A stretch of DNA of 64,000 nt from Pseudonocardia sp. C8 (GTDB taxonomy: Bacteria; Actinomycetota; Actinomycetes; Mycobacteriales; Pseudonocardiaceae). Made by a program: the position numbers and the translations under genes. The DNA lies in the NCBI RefSeq assembly GCF_014267175.1, contig NZ_JACMTR010000002.1, forward strand, positions 1,500,001 to 1,564,000. Reading direction: 5' to 3'. Of this stretch, positions 51,532 through 59,974 are shown piece after piece. How positions within the stretch are numbered: the first letter of the stretch is position 1; every line of letters starts with the position of its first letter. The notes beneath the pieces were generated by a model. The model saw only the letters and a list, made by a program, of their open reading frames with translations. It was not told the origin of the DNA and did no database searches.

Positions 51532-51804
51532 ATGCGATGGCGGGTCGGGGTGCTGCGGCCGGACGCGGAGAACGTCGACTGGACGGCCACCGGGCAGGCG
51601 CCCGAGTGGGTGGTGGCGCGGCGCCGGGCGCTGGACGCGCTGGCGGCGCTGATCACCGGGGAGGGTCGGTGTCAGGAGTACCGGCTGCTGGTTGACACGG
51701 TGCCGGTCGTGGTGTGGCCGGGCATCACCGACGACGGCACCCTGGACGTCCGCGGGATCGACGACGTCCTGCCCGCCGACCGCTACGGCGCCCCGTGCCC
51801 GTGA
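51532..51804 (+). CDS. Small conserved hypothetical protein
   Basis: 90 residues from ATG 51532: 'WRVGVLRPDAENVDWTATGQ', 'APEWVVARRRALDALAALIT' and 'YRLLVDTVPVVVWPGITDDG'. It has a compact alpha/beta look and no known motif. It follows the previous gene by 68 bases and may be cotranscribed. Confidence 0.62.
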   Translation: MRWRVGVLRPDAENVDWTATGQAPEWVVARRRALDALAALITGEGRCQEYRLLVDTVPVVVWPGITDDGTLDVRGIDDVLPADRYGAPCP

Positions 51805-52089
51805 GGCCCACCCGTCGTCTCGTGCTCGTCGGGTGGCGATGCGCTCAGGGCCGCGCAGGGCCGAGCGGTCGTGCGGACACCTCCGGCGGCCGAGATCCCA
51901 CCGTGTCGTGATCGGGCTCGGACCTGGCGGTGCGTGTGCCTGTCCCCGCCAAGGGCGTGGCACGCGGCCGGTGCACCCGTGCCGGCCGAACGGTCCGCGA
52001 GCCCGTCGTGGGCTCCGCGGGGTTCGCGTTCGCGAACGGGATGTTGCGATCGGCCGCGCACCGGGTGAGGGGTGCGGATCCTGGCCGGC

Positions 52090-52479
52090 ATGGGTGGTGT
52101 TCGGTTCTGGCTGGCCGCGGGTGCGGCCTGCGTGCTGGTCGTGCTGGTCCCGGCCGGCGCGGCGTCGGCCCAGGAGGTGGGGGAGCCGGACTTCGGCACC
52201 CATCCCGGCCGGTATCTGGTCGACTCGGCGATCTATGCCGAGTCGGTCGATGGCTGGCGGTGTCATCTGGTCGACGACTGCCGCACCGAGCAGCGGTTCG
52301 GTGGCGATCCCGCACCGATCGCCTGGCCGGCCCGCGGGCAGCGGGTGGAGGTCTCGTGCCGGTTCGGGGCCTACTACCTGGTCACCACCGAGCACGGGAT
52401 ACGGGGCTGGTCACCGGCCCGCGAGATCGACTCGCCGTGGCGGCAGTGGCCCTGCACCGCACTGGACTGGATGTGGTGA
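52090..52479 (+). CDS. Secreted protein with cysteine-rich small domain
   Basis: 129 residues from ATG 52090 (GTG 52072 in frame upstream). A signal peptide runs 'MGGVRFWLAAGAACVLVVLV' with cleavage after 'AGAASA'. The mature part has four cysteines ('GWRCHLVDDCRTEQ', 'VEVSCRFGAYYLVTTEHG', 'WRQWPCTALDW'), two probable disulfides, and an SH3-like strand pattern. Its stop overlaps the next start (GTGA). Confidence 0.72.
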   Translation: MGGVRFWLAAGAACVLVVLVPAGAASAQEVGEPDFGTHPGRYLVDSAIYAESVDGWRCHLVDDCRTEQRFGGDPAPIAWPARGQRVEVSCRFGAYYLVTTEHGIRGWSPAREIDSPWRQWPCTALDWMW

Positions 52480-52841
52480 ACCCCGAACACGGGCCCGGCC
52501 CGGATGATGTGAGGGAGACGGGAGTGCGCGCAGGCTCCGCGCGGGACCTGGCCCGCCGACATCTGGCCGGGGCGTTGCCGCGCCGCTGGCGCCACGTCCA
52601 GGGTGTCGCCCGCCGCGCCGAGGCCGTCGCCGGCCACCTCGGCGACGCCGAGGGTGCGGTGTTGGTGGCGTGGCTGCACGACGTCGGCTACGCCCCGTCC
52701 CTGGCCGTGATGGGGTTTCATCCGCTCGACGGCGCGGTCGCCCTGCGCGAGCTCGGGGCCGGCGAGCGAGTTTGCGGTCTGGTCCTCGACGACGTCCAGG
52801 CCGCGCTCGAGCGCCGCGGCCGCGGCGAGATCGAGGCCTGA
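52476..52841 (+). CDS. HD-domain protein, apparently shortened
   Basis: 121 residues from GTG 52476. The HD motif is 'VLVAWLHDVGYAPSLAVMGF' with a preceding His in 'PRRWRHVQGVARRAE' and a further His in 'FHPLDGAVALRELG'. Family members continue with an 'AHHS' segment and further helices; here 'CGLVLDDVQAALERRGRGE' ends the protein. An internal deletion or short form is likely, and phosphohydrolase activity is uncertain. Confidence 0.68.
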   Translation: MNPEHGPGPDDVRETGVRAGSARDLARRHLAGALPRRWRHVQGVARRAEAVAGHLGDAEGAVLVAWLHDVGYAPSLAVMGFHPLDGAVALRELGAGERVCGLVLDDVQAALERRGRGEIEA

Positions 52842-52844
52842 CCG

Positions 52845-53098
52845 GTGCTCGAGCTCGTCGCCGCGCTCGTCGTGTCCAGCGGCTCGCTGTGGGCCACCGG
52901 GATCGTGGCCAGCGTGGTCTACGTGCCCACCTGCTGGAGTGGCCGTTCGCGTTCTGCTGGTGTTGCCACGGCAAGGGGAAGCACTTCCGGCGCGGCGGGA
53001 AGCTGTTCCGCGACTGCGAGATCTGCGCGAGCCGCGGCCGGCGCTTCCGGGTGGAGGCCTTGCTGTTCGCACGGGCCCGCTCGGGCCGGGACGAGTAG
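52845..53098 (+). pseudogene. Zinc-ribbon membrane protein with a frameshift
   Basis: GTG 52845 starts 'LELVAALVVSSGSLWATGIV' and 'ASVVYV', a membrane segment. Two surplus bases near 52925 then move the frame to 'LLEWPFAFCWCCHGKGKHFR' and 'KLFRDCEICASRGRRFRVEA'. The two CxxC pairs recall zinc ribbons common in actinobacterial plasmid proteins. Confidence 0.55.
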
Positions 53099-53416
53099 GC
53101 CCGCTTGCCGCTACATCCCAGGTCAAAGCCGTGATCATCGGCTAGCGCCGCTGCTTGACCAAGCGGGGTCCGGTGCTTGATCGGTACGCGCCCGAGCCGG
53201 GCGGTGGGGCGGGCTGTAGAGGGTCTTAACCCGCCCCGACCTCGACCGCCTGACGCCCCGGGGCCGCCGGGCGGCCGTGCCAAGTAGGTACCTCGCATGG
53301 CTCAGGTGAAACAGACTCGCGCCCATCTCCGAGCATGGGCGAGACCCCCTTTGTAACGCCCGGTGGCGTTCTGCCGCTGAAGCGTTCGCACACCTACAGA
53401 CGGAAGGCCTCACCTG
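53099..53416. other. Intergenic region before the PASTA lipoprotein
   Basis: No gene. A short inverted repeat CGCCCAT-N8-ATGGGCG lies near 53316-53338. Confidence 0.4.
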
Positions 53417-53803
53417 ATGCGCAAGATCGCCCTGCTCCCCATCGCCCTGATCGCCGCGGCCGCACTGGCCGGCTGCGGTTCCAGTGCGGAGGAGAGCTTC
53501 GAGGAGGGCTTCCGGGCCGGGCAGCAGAACGCGGCCCCGACGACGGCCGCCGCGGCTGCGTCCCCCACGGCTCCGCCGGTCACCGACGTGACCATCCCGG
53601 ACGTCGAGGGCAAGAACGGTGCGATCGCCCTCGACGAGCTCGAGCAGGCCGGCCTGACCAACGTGCAGCCGGCCTCGCGCGACAAGGAAGACAAAGTCGT
53701 GCTGAACGCGGCGAACTGGACGGTGACGAAGATCGAGCCTGGCGCCGGCGAGACGGTCCGGTCGGACTCCACCGTCGTCGTCACGATGACGAAGCAGGGC
53801 TGA
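53417..53803 (+). CDS. PASTA-domain lipoprotein
   Basis: 128 residues. A lipoprotein signal peptide ends in 'AALAGC' (Cys about residue 20). A Thr/Ala linker is followed by one PASTA domain: 'TIPDVEGKNGAIALDELEQA', 'GLTNVQPASRDKEDKVVLNA' and 'EPGAGETVRSDSTVVVTMTK'. Such lipoproteins act at the cell surface, probably near peptidoglycan. GGAAGG lies 11 bases upstream of ATG 53417. The next gene starts 4 bases after the stop. Confidence 0.9.
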   Translation: MRKIALLPIALIAAAALAGCGSSAEESFEEGFRAGQQNAAPTTAAAAASPTAPPVTDVTIPDVEGKNGAIALDELEQAGLTNVQPASRDKEDKVVLNAANWTVTKIEPGAGETVRSDSTVVVTMTKQG

Positions 53804-53807
53804 GGTC

Positions 53808-54320
53808 GTGACCACGCCGCCGCCACCCGGGGTCGACCCGGGCCCCGTCCCGCCTTCGTGGGCCCCCGGATACCAGCCGCCGACCCCGCGCCGGAAAGCG
53901 TGGCCCTGGGCGGCCGGCGGCTCGGTCGCACTGCTGCTCGTCCTCGCGGCGGTCACGGGCCTGATGCTCGGCAAGGCGAGGTCGACCGTGCGCGGGTCGG
54001 TGGTCGGCTCCGGCATGTCGACCTCGATCTTCGATCCGTCGGCCTTCTATCCGGTCGCCGGCGGCGAGTGCAGGGGGCAGGGCGGATACAGCGACATCCG
54101 TGGCGGCGCCACCGTCACGGTGTACGACGCCGAGGGCGGCGTCGTCGGGACCGGGCAGCTCGAGCCGGGGGCCGGCAGCTATGGGCAGTGCACGTTCTTC
54201 TTCGAGGTCCGGGACGTGCCGCGGAGCGACTTCTATTTGGTCGAGGTCTCGCACCGGGGGAAGGTTCCCTACAGCGCGGCAGAGGTCGCGGAAGGGATCC
54301 GGATGTCGATCGGATCCTGA
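53808..54320 (+). CDS. Single-pass membrane protein of unknown function
   Basis: 170 residues from GTG 53808. A Pro-rich cytoplasmic start is followed by one membrane segment ('AAGGSVALLLVLAAVTGLML') and a beta-rich extracytoplasmic domain with two cysteines ('FYPVAGGECRGQGGYSDIRG', 'GSYGQCTFFFEVRDVPRSDF'). This layout is common in actinobacterial proteins cotranscribed with lipoproteins. Function unknown. Confidence 0.8.
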   Translation: MTTPPPPGVDPGPVPPSWAPGYQPPTPRRKAWPWAAGGSVALLLVLAAVTGLMLGKARSTVRGSVVGSGMSTSIFDPSAFYPVAGGECRGQGGYSDIRGGATVTVYDAEGGVVGTGQLEPGAGSYGQCTFFFEVRDVPRSDFYLVEVSHRGKVPYSAAEVAEGIRMSIGS

Positions 54321-54463
54321 ACGACCGGAACGGTTGGCGACAGGTACTCGCTAGGCTGTTTGGGCGAGCGCTGGAGCTGTCGGGCGGGGTCGCTACTGTC
54401 CGCCGTCATGAGTGAACTTGACAACAGGGCGCTGAAATCGCGACCCAGGAGGAAGTCCTCCAG

Positions 54464-54586
54464 ATGATCAAGCGGCTGGCCCCGAACGTGAACGATGTCT
54501 ACCGAGCGCGTCAACTGGCCGAGGCCTACGCGCTGGCAACCGGCGAGATCAGCACGATCCACAACACCGCGGTCAAGACCTCCTGA
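54464..54586 (+). CDS. 40-residue protein with a strong ribosome site
   Basis: ATG 54464 is preceded at 8 bases by AGGAGGAAG (54447-54455). The product 'MIKRLAPNVNDVYRARQLAE' plus 'AYALATGEISTIHNTAVKTS' is helical. The frame extends upstream ('AEIATQEEVLQ') and an ATG at 54408 in another frame reads 'MSELDNRA', so an original longer gene with a one-base shift is possible. Confidence 0.5.
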   Translation: MIKRLAPNVNDVYRARQLAEAYALATGEISTIHNTAVKTS

Positions 54587-54689
54587 ATGATGCGGAAACG
54601 ACGACGAGCGCCCCGCCCCGTGAGTCCGGAGGCCGTCCGCTTCTCGTTCGGGGAGCGGACGGGTCCGTGATCGATGTAGGGCGGGCGCG

Positions 54690-54912
54690 GGCTGCTCGAC
54701 ACAAGCGACGCGGTGCCCGGGCTCAACGGCCGGCGCGGACACGATCGACGTGAGCACGCTGATCACGGCGGCGCCGGGGGCGACCCCGAGCGCGAACCCC
54801 AGTCGACGGACAGCAGGTCGAACGCGACGTCGCCGACCAGCCAGATCGACAGCAGCGCCTGGGCTGCCGTCTTCAGGGCCCGCTCGGCGGCGTCCTTCCA
54901 GAACACGACGGT
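54690..54912 (-). pseudogene. Phage r1t-type holin relic
   Basis: The minus strand reads 'FWKDAAERALKTAAQALLSI', 'WLVGDVAFDLLSVDW', then, after a one-base shift, 'GFALGVAPGAAVISVLTSIV'. This matches the two-helix r1t-like phage holin of actinobacteriophages. No endolysin gene is near, so it is a prophage remnant. Confidence 0.6.
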
Positions 54913-55183
54913 GCACAGGCCACTGTGCCTTTTCCGAATCCGGGGCGGCCCGGTGGGGGCCGTGTCGGGTGTGTGCGGTGCCCTTGGCAGCCGCCGAGCC
55001 GCGGGCCCGGCGGCGACACCGGGGTGGCTCGGCGAGCGGTACCGGCACGCCCGGTGGCCGGCCGGGCCCGGTGGGTGACGATCACCAGTTGTGACGACGC
55101 CCCCGGGCCCGGTGGTTGTCTACGTTGGTCGCGGCTCGACCATCAGACGTGGACGCTCAGAGCGGGAAGAGATGGTGCCCCCG

Positions 55184-56056
55184 ATGGTGGAGATCGCGTT
55201 CGGGTTCCGGCCCGAGACCCGGCGGGTCTATGACGCGCCGCTGCTGCGTGGCGTGGACGGGGACACGGTCAACATCGATCAGTCGGTGCGGATGGTCTCG
55301 ATCGACACCCCGGAAACCCACGTCGGCGGCAGCGCCCCCACCGCACAGGCCACGTTGGAGCGGTGCCGGCAGCGGCTCGAGACCGGCGTCTACGACGTCA
55401 TCGATGCGGGGTTGCGGGCGCATCTGCTGGCCCGGCTGACCGCGGATGCGGCGGCCCGGCACCTGGCCGCCGGGGCGCGGGCGGGGCAGGAGTTCGCCCG
55501 GATGCGCGCTGAGCGCCTGGTCATCGACCCGGTCACGGGGGTGGGGAAGGTCGGGGTCGTGGTGACCGGGGAGGTGATCGAGGAGAACGGGCGGCTGCTG
55601 GCGTATGTCACCCCGTGGCTCAAGGCGCCGTTGCCGCCGCCGGAGGATCCGCGGCGGCGGACGTTCAACCTGCAGCTGGTCGAGACCGGCTGGGCCGCGT
55701 TGTTTCCGATCTATCCGTCGCTGCCCCGGGATGCGGACCTGACCCGCGCCATGCACGCCGCCGAGACCGCCTGGGCACAGAAGCTCGGCGCGTGGGCCGA
55801 GTTCGGAGCGGATCTGCTGCTGGGTTATGAGTACCGGGCTTGTCTCAAGCTCGGTGCCGTCGACCGCCCCGACGAGGCCCCGGTCGAGCCGGGCGAGCGT
55901 GTCGAGCAGGCCTTCCGGCGGGTCTGTGTCGACGTGCGCACTCGCACGATCCTGGGTCGCTTCGGCTACCACCAGATTGACCCCCCGTACCGGCTCTGGG
56001 TCTGGCAGGACGACCTCGACGAGGCCCGCCGAGTCCTGCAGCTCGTCGAACCCTGA
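55184..56056 (+). CDS. SNase-like (thermonuclease-fold) protein, paralogue 2
   Basis: 290 residues. ATG 55184 is chosen by alignment with paralogue 1, whose upstream bases (GGAAAGACGGTGCCCC) also match here; ATG 55172 with GGAAGAG is an alternative. The same blocks are found: 'LLRGVDGDTVNIDQSVRMVS', 'NGRLLAYVTPWLKAPLPPPE', 'RFGYHQIDPPYRLWVWQDD'. Identity to 16280-17161 is about 75%. It stands upstream of a three-gene operon on the same strand, 317 bases away. Activity is unproven. Confidence 0.78.
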   Translation: MVEIAFGFRPETRRVYDAPLLRGVDGDTVNIDQSVRMVSIDTPETHVGGSAPTAQATLERCRQRLETGVYDVIDAGLRAHLLARLTADAAARHLAAGARAGQEFARMRAERLVIDPVTGVGKVGVVVTGEVIEENGRLLAYVTPWLKAPLPPPEDPRRRTFNLQLVETGWAALFPIYPSLPRDADLTRAMHAAETAWAQKLGAWAEFGADLLLGYEYRACLKLGAVDRPDEAPVEPGERVEQAFRRVCVDVRTRTILGRFGYHQIDPPYRLWVWQDDLDEARRVLQLVEP

Positions 56057-56373
56057 GCTCCCGCCGACGTCCGACCAGCAGCCGGCCTGCTCCGTCCGGT
56101 CGCACCGGCGTCACAGAGCGAGGCCCTCGCTGCCTGCGACCGCCCGCGGCATGAGCGCCCTGTACAGCCTCGCGATCGAGGCCGGTCGGCCGCGCCCGCG
56201 CATCATGCCGCCTCGCTGCGATGCAAGAAGGCCAGCGCATCAACCACACACCGGTGGCGACGACGGCACCCGCCAACTGCGCCGGTGTCGTGGCGTTCCC
56301 CTCAACCCACACACCGCGTCTGCGTTGCTCGCAGAATATTGCGATCATCGCAAATCTGAGTACCGTCCGGGCC
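56057..56373 (+). other. Leader of the 56-59 kb operon
   Basis: No gene. Contains the palindrome at 56339-56353 and presumably the operon promoter. Confidence 0.5.
56339..56353. promoter_or_regulatory. Perfect 15-bp palindromic operator candidate
   Basis: TTGCGAT-C-ATCGCAA, 7-bp arms, 20 bases before the ATG of the helix-turn-helix gene. This stretch is noticeably AT-richer than its surroundings. The first operon gene is a good candidate for its own regulator. Confidence 0.6.
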
Positions 56374-56790
56374 ATGAGCGATGACGTATTCGCAGCGCTT
56401 GCGGCGTTGGCGTGTCCGGACCCGGTGGCGGTGGATCCGCCGGAGGCGTGGGCCGATCTGGCCGACGAGGTGGCCCGGGAACGGGCCGAGTTGGCCGACG
56501 AGCTGCGCAGCCAATGGGAGGTGGCCCCGGACCCGGTGGATCCGTTGTTGGCCGAGCTGGCCGCGGCGCGGCGGCAGGAGCTGGCGGCGCAGCGGCACAA
56601 GCGGCTGCTGGTGGCCTATGCCCGGGAGTTCAGCTCGCCGGGCCGGACCCGGCCGTACACCCTCGAGCAGCTCGCCGCCGCGGCCGGGATGTCGATCTCG
56701 GGGGTGCGGACCGCCTACGACGGCGACGACATCGACACCGTCGCCCGCGCCACCGGCGCCCACCGCCACCCATCCCGGGACGGCTCGTGA
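56374..56790 (+). CDS. Helix-turn-helix protein, first gene of a three-gene operon
   Basis: 138 residues from ATG 56374. The N-terminal two thirds are helical ('LADEVARERAELADELRSQW', 'AELAAARRQELAAQRHKRLL'). The C-terminus has a helix-turn-helix 'YTLEQLAAAAGMSISGVRTA'. It may bind the palindrome just upstream. Its stop overlaps the next gene (GTGA). Family not recognised. Confidence 0.7.
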   Translation: MSDDVFAALAALACPDPVAVDPPEAWADLADEVARERAELADELRSQWEVAPDPVDPLLAELAAARRQELAAQRHKRLLVAYAREFSSPGRTRPYTLEQLAAAAGMSISGVRTAYDGDDIDTVARATGAHRHPSRDGS

Positions 56791-57236
56791 ACCCCGCCCC
56801 GACCCACACCCCCGGTACACCCGCCGGGACGGGTACGGCGACGGTGGCTGAGCTGCGGGCCCGGCGGGACCGGCTACGAACTGAGCTGGCCGAGGTGACC
56901 GCGCAGCGCCGACAGGTCGAGGCCACCGCCGGCCGGGGCGTGGAGTGGGAACGAGCGATCGCGGTCGTACGGCGGGACCGGGACTCGGGCCGCTCGCCGC
57001 TGCTGCTACGCCAACGGGCGGTGTTCGAGCAGGTGATGGCCCAGTTCGAGCAGGTCGAGTACCTGATCGCCCGGCTGGCCACCCGCCTGTCCGACCCCGA
57101 CGCCGACGTGGGGGAGCGCCGCCGGGGCCAGGCGGCCTGCGAGCGCGGCCTGGCCGCCATCCAGTGCCTGGTCGACACCCTGCGCGCCACCCCACCCGAC
57201 GCCGCTGACGGTGTCCGGGGGAGGGGTGCGCGGTGA
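56787..57236 (+). CDS. Coiled-coil protein, second gene of the operon
   Basis: 149 residues from GTG 56787. A Pro/Thr-rich start is followed by long helices: 'TVAELRARRDRLRTELAEVT', 'LLRQRAVFEQVMAQFEQVEY' and 'LAAIQCLVDTLRATPPDAAD'. No catalytic motif. GTGA overlaps on both sides show tight coupling with its neighbours. Confidence 0.65.
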   Translation: MNPAPTHTPGTPAGTGTATVAELRARRDRLRTELAEVTAQRRQVEATAGRGVEWERAIAVVRRDRDSGRSPLLLRQRAVFEQVMAQFEQVEYLIARLATRLSDPDADVGERRRGQAACERGLAAIQCLVDTLRATPPDAADGVRGRGAR

Positions 57237-58846
57237 GCCGGGGCAAGCACGCCCGCCGCCGCGCGAACCGGAACCGGGCCACCCTCGAAGGCGAGGTCGC
57301 CGCCCTGACCGCCCAGCTGGTCCGGGAACGCAAGCGCCTCGACCAGGCCCGGGCCGGGGCGCGGCGCGCCGACACCGCGCAGGCGCGGCTCACGGCCGAG
57401 ACCGCGGCGGCGGCAAGGGTGATGGCCCCGGTCGAGGCCGAGGCCACGCAGACCGCCGCCGCCGTGGGGCCGGCGTGCACAGTGTTGACCGAGGCGGCCC
57501 GGGAGCTGGCCCGCTGCGATGCCCGCCTGTCCCGCGCCGCAGGTCGGAGTGCGGACCCGGCGCGGCTGCGCACCGCCCTGAACACCGGGGTACGCGCGCA
57601 CCTCGACTCGGTGCACCGCAGCGCCCCGTTGGAGTATCACCACGCCGCGTTCCGACGCCGCCGCGGTGTCGACACCCCGCTGTGCCGAACCCTGAACGTG
57701 GGCGGGTGGATCCCACCCGAGATCGCCGGCACCGACCACGACCGGATCGCCGCCCACATGGCCTCCCGGGCCGGCGAGCACACCCGCGCTGCGCTGTGGT
57801 GTTGGGCGGTGCCGCCATGGATGGGCCTGCCCGACGGCACCGACGCCCCGGGGCGCCGCACCGCACTCGGCGCCACCACCACCGGTGCCCCCGACCTGCC
57901 CGACGGCGAGTTCGGTGGCCGGCTCCGGGCCGGCGCCGTGGTGGGCACGCCGTGGCGGCACCGCCCCCTGGTCGCACTCCCAGAAGATGCGGTGGATCTG
58001 GCGTACTGGTATCGGCGCAGCGCCTGGACCCAGAACTGGCACCCGCACACCCGGCCGGTGCCGTTCTGGCTCGGTGACGAGCACGCCCACGGGTTTCCCC
58101 GCTCCCAACCGCTGCCGCCGGGCACCGACCGGCGGCTGCCCTTCCCCGCGGTGATCGTGGTGTTCGAATCCGGCTGGCAGCTGCCCGCCCGCCACCCCGA
58201 CCCGCCCGACACCCGCGCCCCAACCGGACTCCTCTACGCCCGCGGACACGGCCCCACGACCCCGCCGCTGGAACAACCCCTCTACCGGCTTGCCCCCGGC
58301 ACCCGCCGCGACGAGCTCGCCACCCCCCTCGAGTTGGTCGACCGTTACGGGGCCACCGTGGAAGGGCTGATCTTCACCGCCGACCCCGACGGCCACCCCA
58401 CCGACGAGTTCGCCTGGTGCCTGGCCATCCACCACCCCTGGGGCCTCCCCCTGGGCCGGATCACCATCCCCGCCTCCCGCCGAGCCACCCACTGGACCAC
58501 CGCCATCGACAACACCCTCGCCGGCGTCTGCCTCGCCCACTTCCACCCCACCGCGACCAGCACAGGTTCGCCCGGCGCGGACCCGTCGTCCGCCAACGCC
58601 GAGCCGCACGCACGCGACGACGCCGACGTCCACGTCCTCGACATCGCAGCAACATCACCCACCACTGGCTCGCACCGGACACCAGCACACGCGGCTGGGC
58701 GGGCGGCCCACCTGCGTCGCGCGACCTGGCGCTACCAGCCGGTCGGCCCCGGCCGACAACACCGACGCTGGACCTGGGTCCGCGCCACCATCGTCGGGGG
58801 CCGGGCTTCGTCGCGCTCGACGGTGTACCGACTCACTGATACGTAG
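57233..58846 (+). CDS. Large plasmid-type protein of unknown function, third gene of the operon
   Basis: 537 residues from GTG 57233. An N-terminal coiled coil (about residues 1-120, 'VAALTAQLVRERKRLDQARA') is followed by a mixed domain with 'CRTLNVGGWIPPEIAGTDHD', 'LPFPAVIVVFESGWQLPARH' and 'EFAWCLAIHHPWGLPLGRIT'. The end 'HLRRATWRYQPVGPGRQHRR' to 'STVYRL' resembles the tail of plasmid proteins carrying 'H(W/R)RxQPxGPG' (recollection). No nuclease, ATPase or membrane motif is seen. Confidence 0.65.
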   Translation: MSRGKHARRRANRNRATLEGEVAALTAQLVRERKRLDQARAGARRADTAQARLTAETAAAARVMAPVEAEATQTAAAVGPACTVLTEAARELARCDARLSRAAGRSADPARLRTALNTGVRAHLDSVHRSAPLEYHHAAFRRRRGVDTPLCRTLNVGGWIPPEIAGTDHDRIAAHMASRAGEHTRAALWCWAVPPWMGLPDGTDAPGRRTALGATTTGAPDLPDGEFGGRLRAGAVVGTPWRHRPLVALPEDAVDLAYWYRRSAWTQNWHPHTRPVPFWLGDEHAHGFPRSQPLPPGTDRRLPFPAVIVVFESGWQLPARHPDPPDTRAPTGLLYARGHGPTTPPLEQPLYRLAPGTRRDELATPLELVDRYGATVEGLIFTADPDGHPTDEFAWCLAIHHPWGLPLGRITIPASRRATHWTTAIDNTLAGVCLAHFHPTATSTGSPGADPSSANAEPHARDDADVHVLDIAATSPTTGSHRTPAHAAGRAAHLRRATWRYQPVGPGRQHRRWTWVRATIVGGRASSRSTVYRLTDT

Positions 58847-59389
58847 TAGGCGTGGGTGCGGGCCGGCGCTCCGACGCCCTCGTGACGCCAGCGGACAGAG
58901 GCGGCGCGCCCTTCGCGCGAGAACGCCATCGTGACGGCTTGCGGGTGCGGCTGATCCGGCCGGGCGGCGCCCCTCGGCCCCGGATCCGCAGCAGGTGTCG
59001 GGTCCGACCCACCGGCATCCCGAACCCGAGCGATGTACCGCCGCCACCCCGGGCCGAGACGGCCCCCGAGCCGGTGCCCTGATCGTCGTCTCGGACGGGG
59101 GTACCAGACAAGCGCTGGCACGGGCTGAGGTGGCGATGACCTGGCTGCTCCGACCGGCCGTGTGCCCCGGTGGGCTGGCCGGCCGCGCTCGACGAACCTG
59201 TCCACGGGTTCCGGATCTCCACTTCGTGGAAGGGCCGCTTCGGTGCCTTCCGACACCGTCGGGCCCCGTGAGCGGCGGCTCCCGCGAGCAGTCGAGGATT
59301 CGTTGCGCCATACTGCGGCCTGCAGCCGGGGCCGTGCAGTAAGCGAGCCCCCTCATCATCAGTGTTGTTGATATGGGCTTTGTGACTAG
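58847..59389. other. Rearranged STAS-gene relic and gene-free sequence
   Basis: Pieces of the STAS region are found here. The sequence around CGGATCCGCAGCAGGTGTCG (58980) encodes 'RTRHLLRIRG' on the minus strand, as at 19.6 kb. The neighbouring block (about 59060-59130) matches 19435-19510 in the opposite relative orientation. No intact gene. Confidence 0.55.
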
Positions 59390-59830
59390 CCACAGACCCA
59401 GGCTGCTGGGCGTGGCCGTACTGCACTGCCTGCCCGGATCGAGGCCGACGCCGCCAAGGAGCGCGCCGCCGACGCCGCCACCGCGGCCCGGGTCGCCGAT
59501 ACGGGGCTGAGGGAGGCCAAGCAGCGTCTCGACAATCTCAAGGCCGAACGGGATCGGCTCATTGCGATCGCGAACGATCCGACCAGGCCCTTCATCGAGC
59601 GCCTGGCCGCCCGAGCCCAGCTCAACGACCCGAGCCCCACCGGGCTGAGTGGCCGCATCGTCACCGCCACCAAGGACGCGGGCGCGGCCGCACGGAACAA
59701 GGACCAGGCCGACGCCACCAAGGCTGCGGCCGAAAAGGAGGCCGCCCAGACCGACCAGATCGCCCAGGGGAAGGAGAAGGATGTGGGACTGAAATCGCCG
59801 CCCCTGCGCCGCGCCGTGGAACCACCTCGA
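59390..59830 (+). pseudogene. DUF6777-like protein fragment (coiled-coil part)
   Basis: After a stop at 59387 the frame reads 'IEADAAKERAADAATAARVA', 'LREAKQRLDNLKAERDRLIA', 'IANDPTRPFIERLAARAQLN' and 'PSPTGLSGRIVTATKDAGAA', over 85% identical to the coiled coil of the gene at 21789-23363. The membrane segment and domain are missing, and the frame runs on into unrelated sequence. Confidence 0.82.
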
Positions 59831-59974
59831 CCAGGAATAGCGCGGTGGGCTCGGCAAGGTCCGCACTCGGCCACTCGGCCCGGTGTGCCCCCCTTTTGCT
59901 GTGCACCCAGCAGCACCGGTCAGCAACTTCGGGGAAGCACACCCGACCGGCCCGGCGGCTGGACTGCCCGCTCG

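Noticed and set aside
56630..58633. Very long minus-strand open frame (667 codons)
   Set aside because: It mirrors three well-formed GTGA-coupled genes on the plus strand. Its Gly/Val/Arg-rich product is the usual antisense shadow of GC-rich coding DNA.
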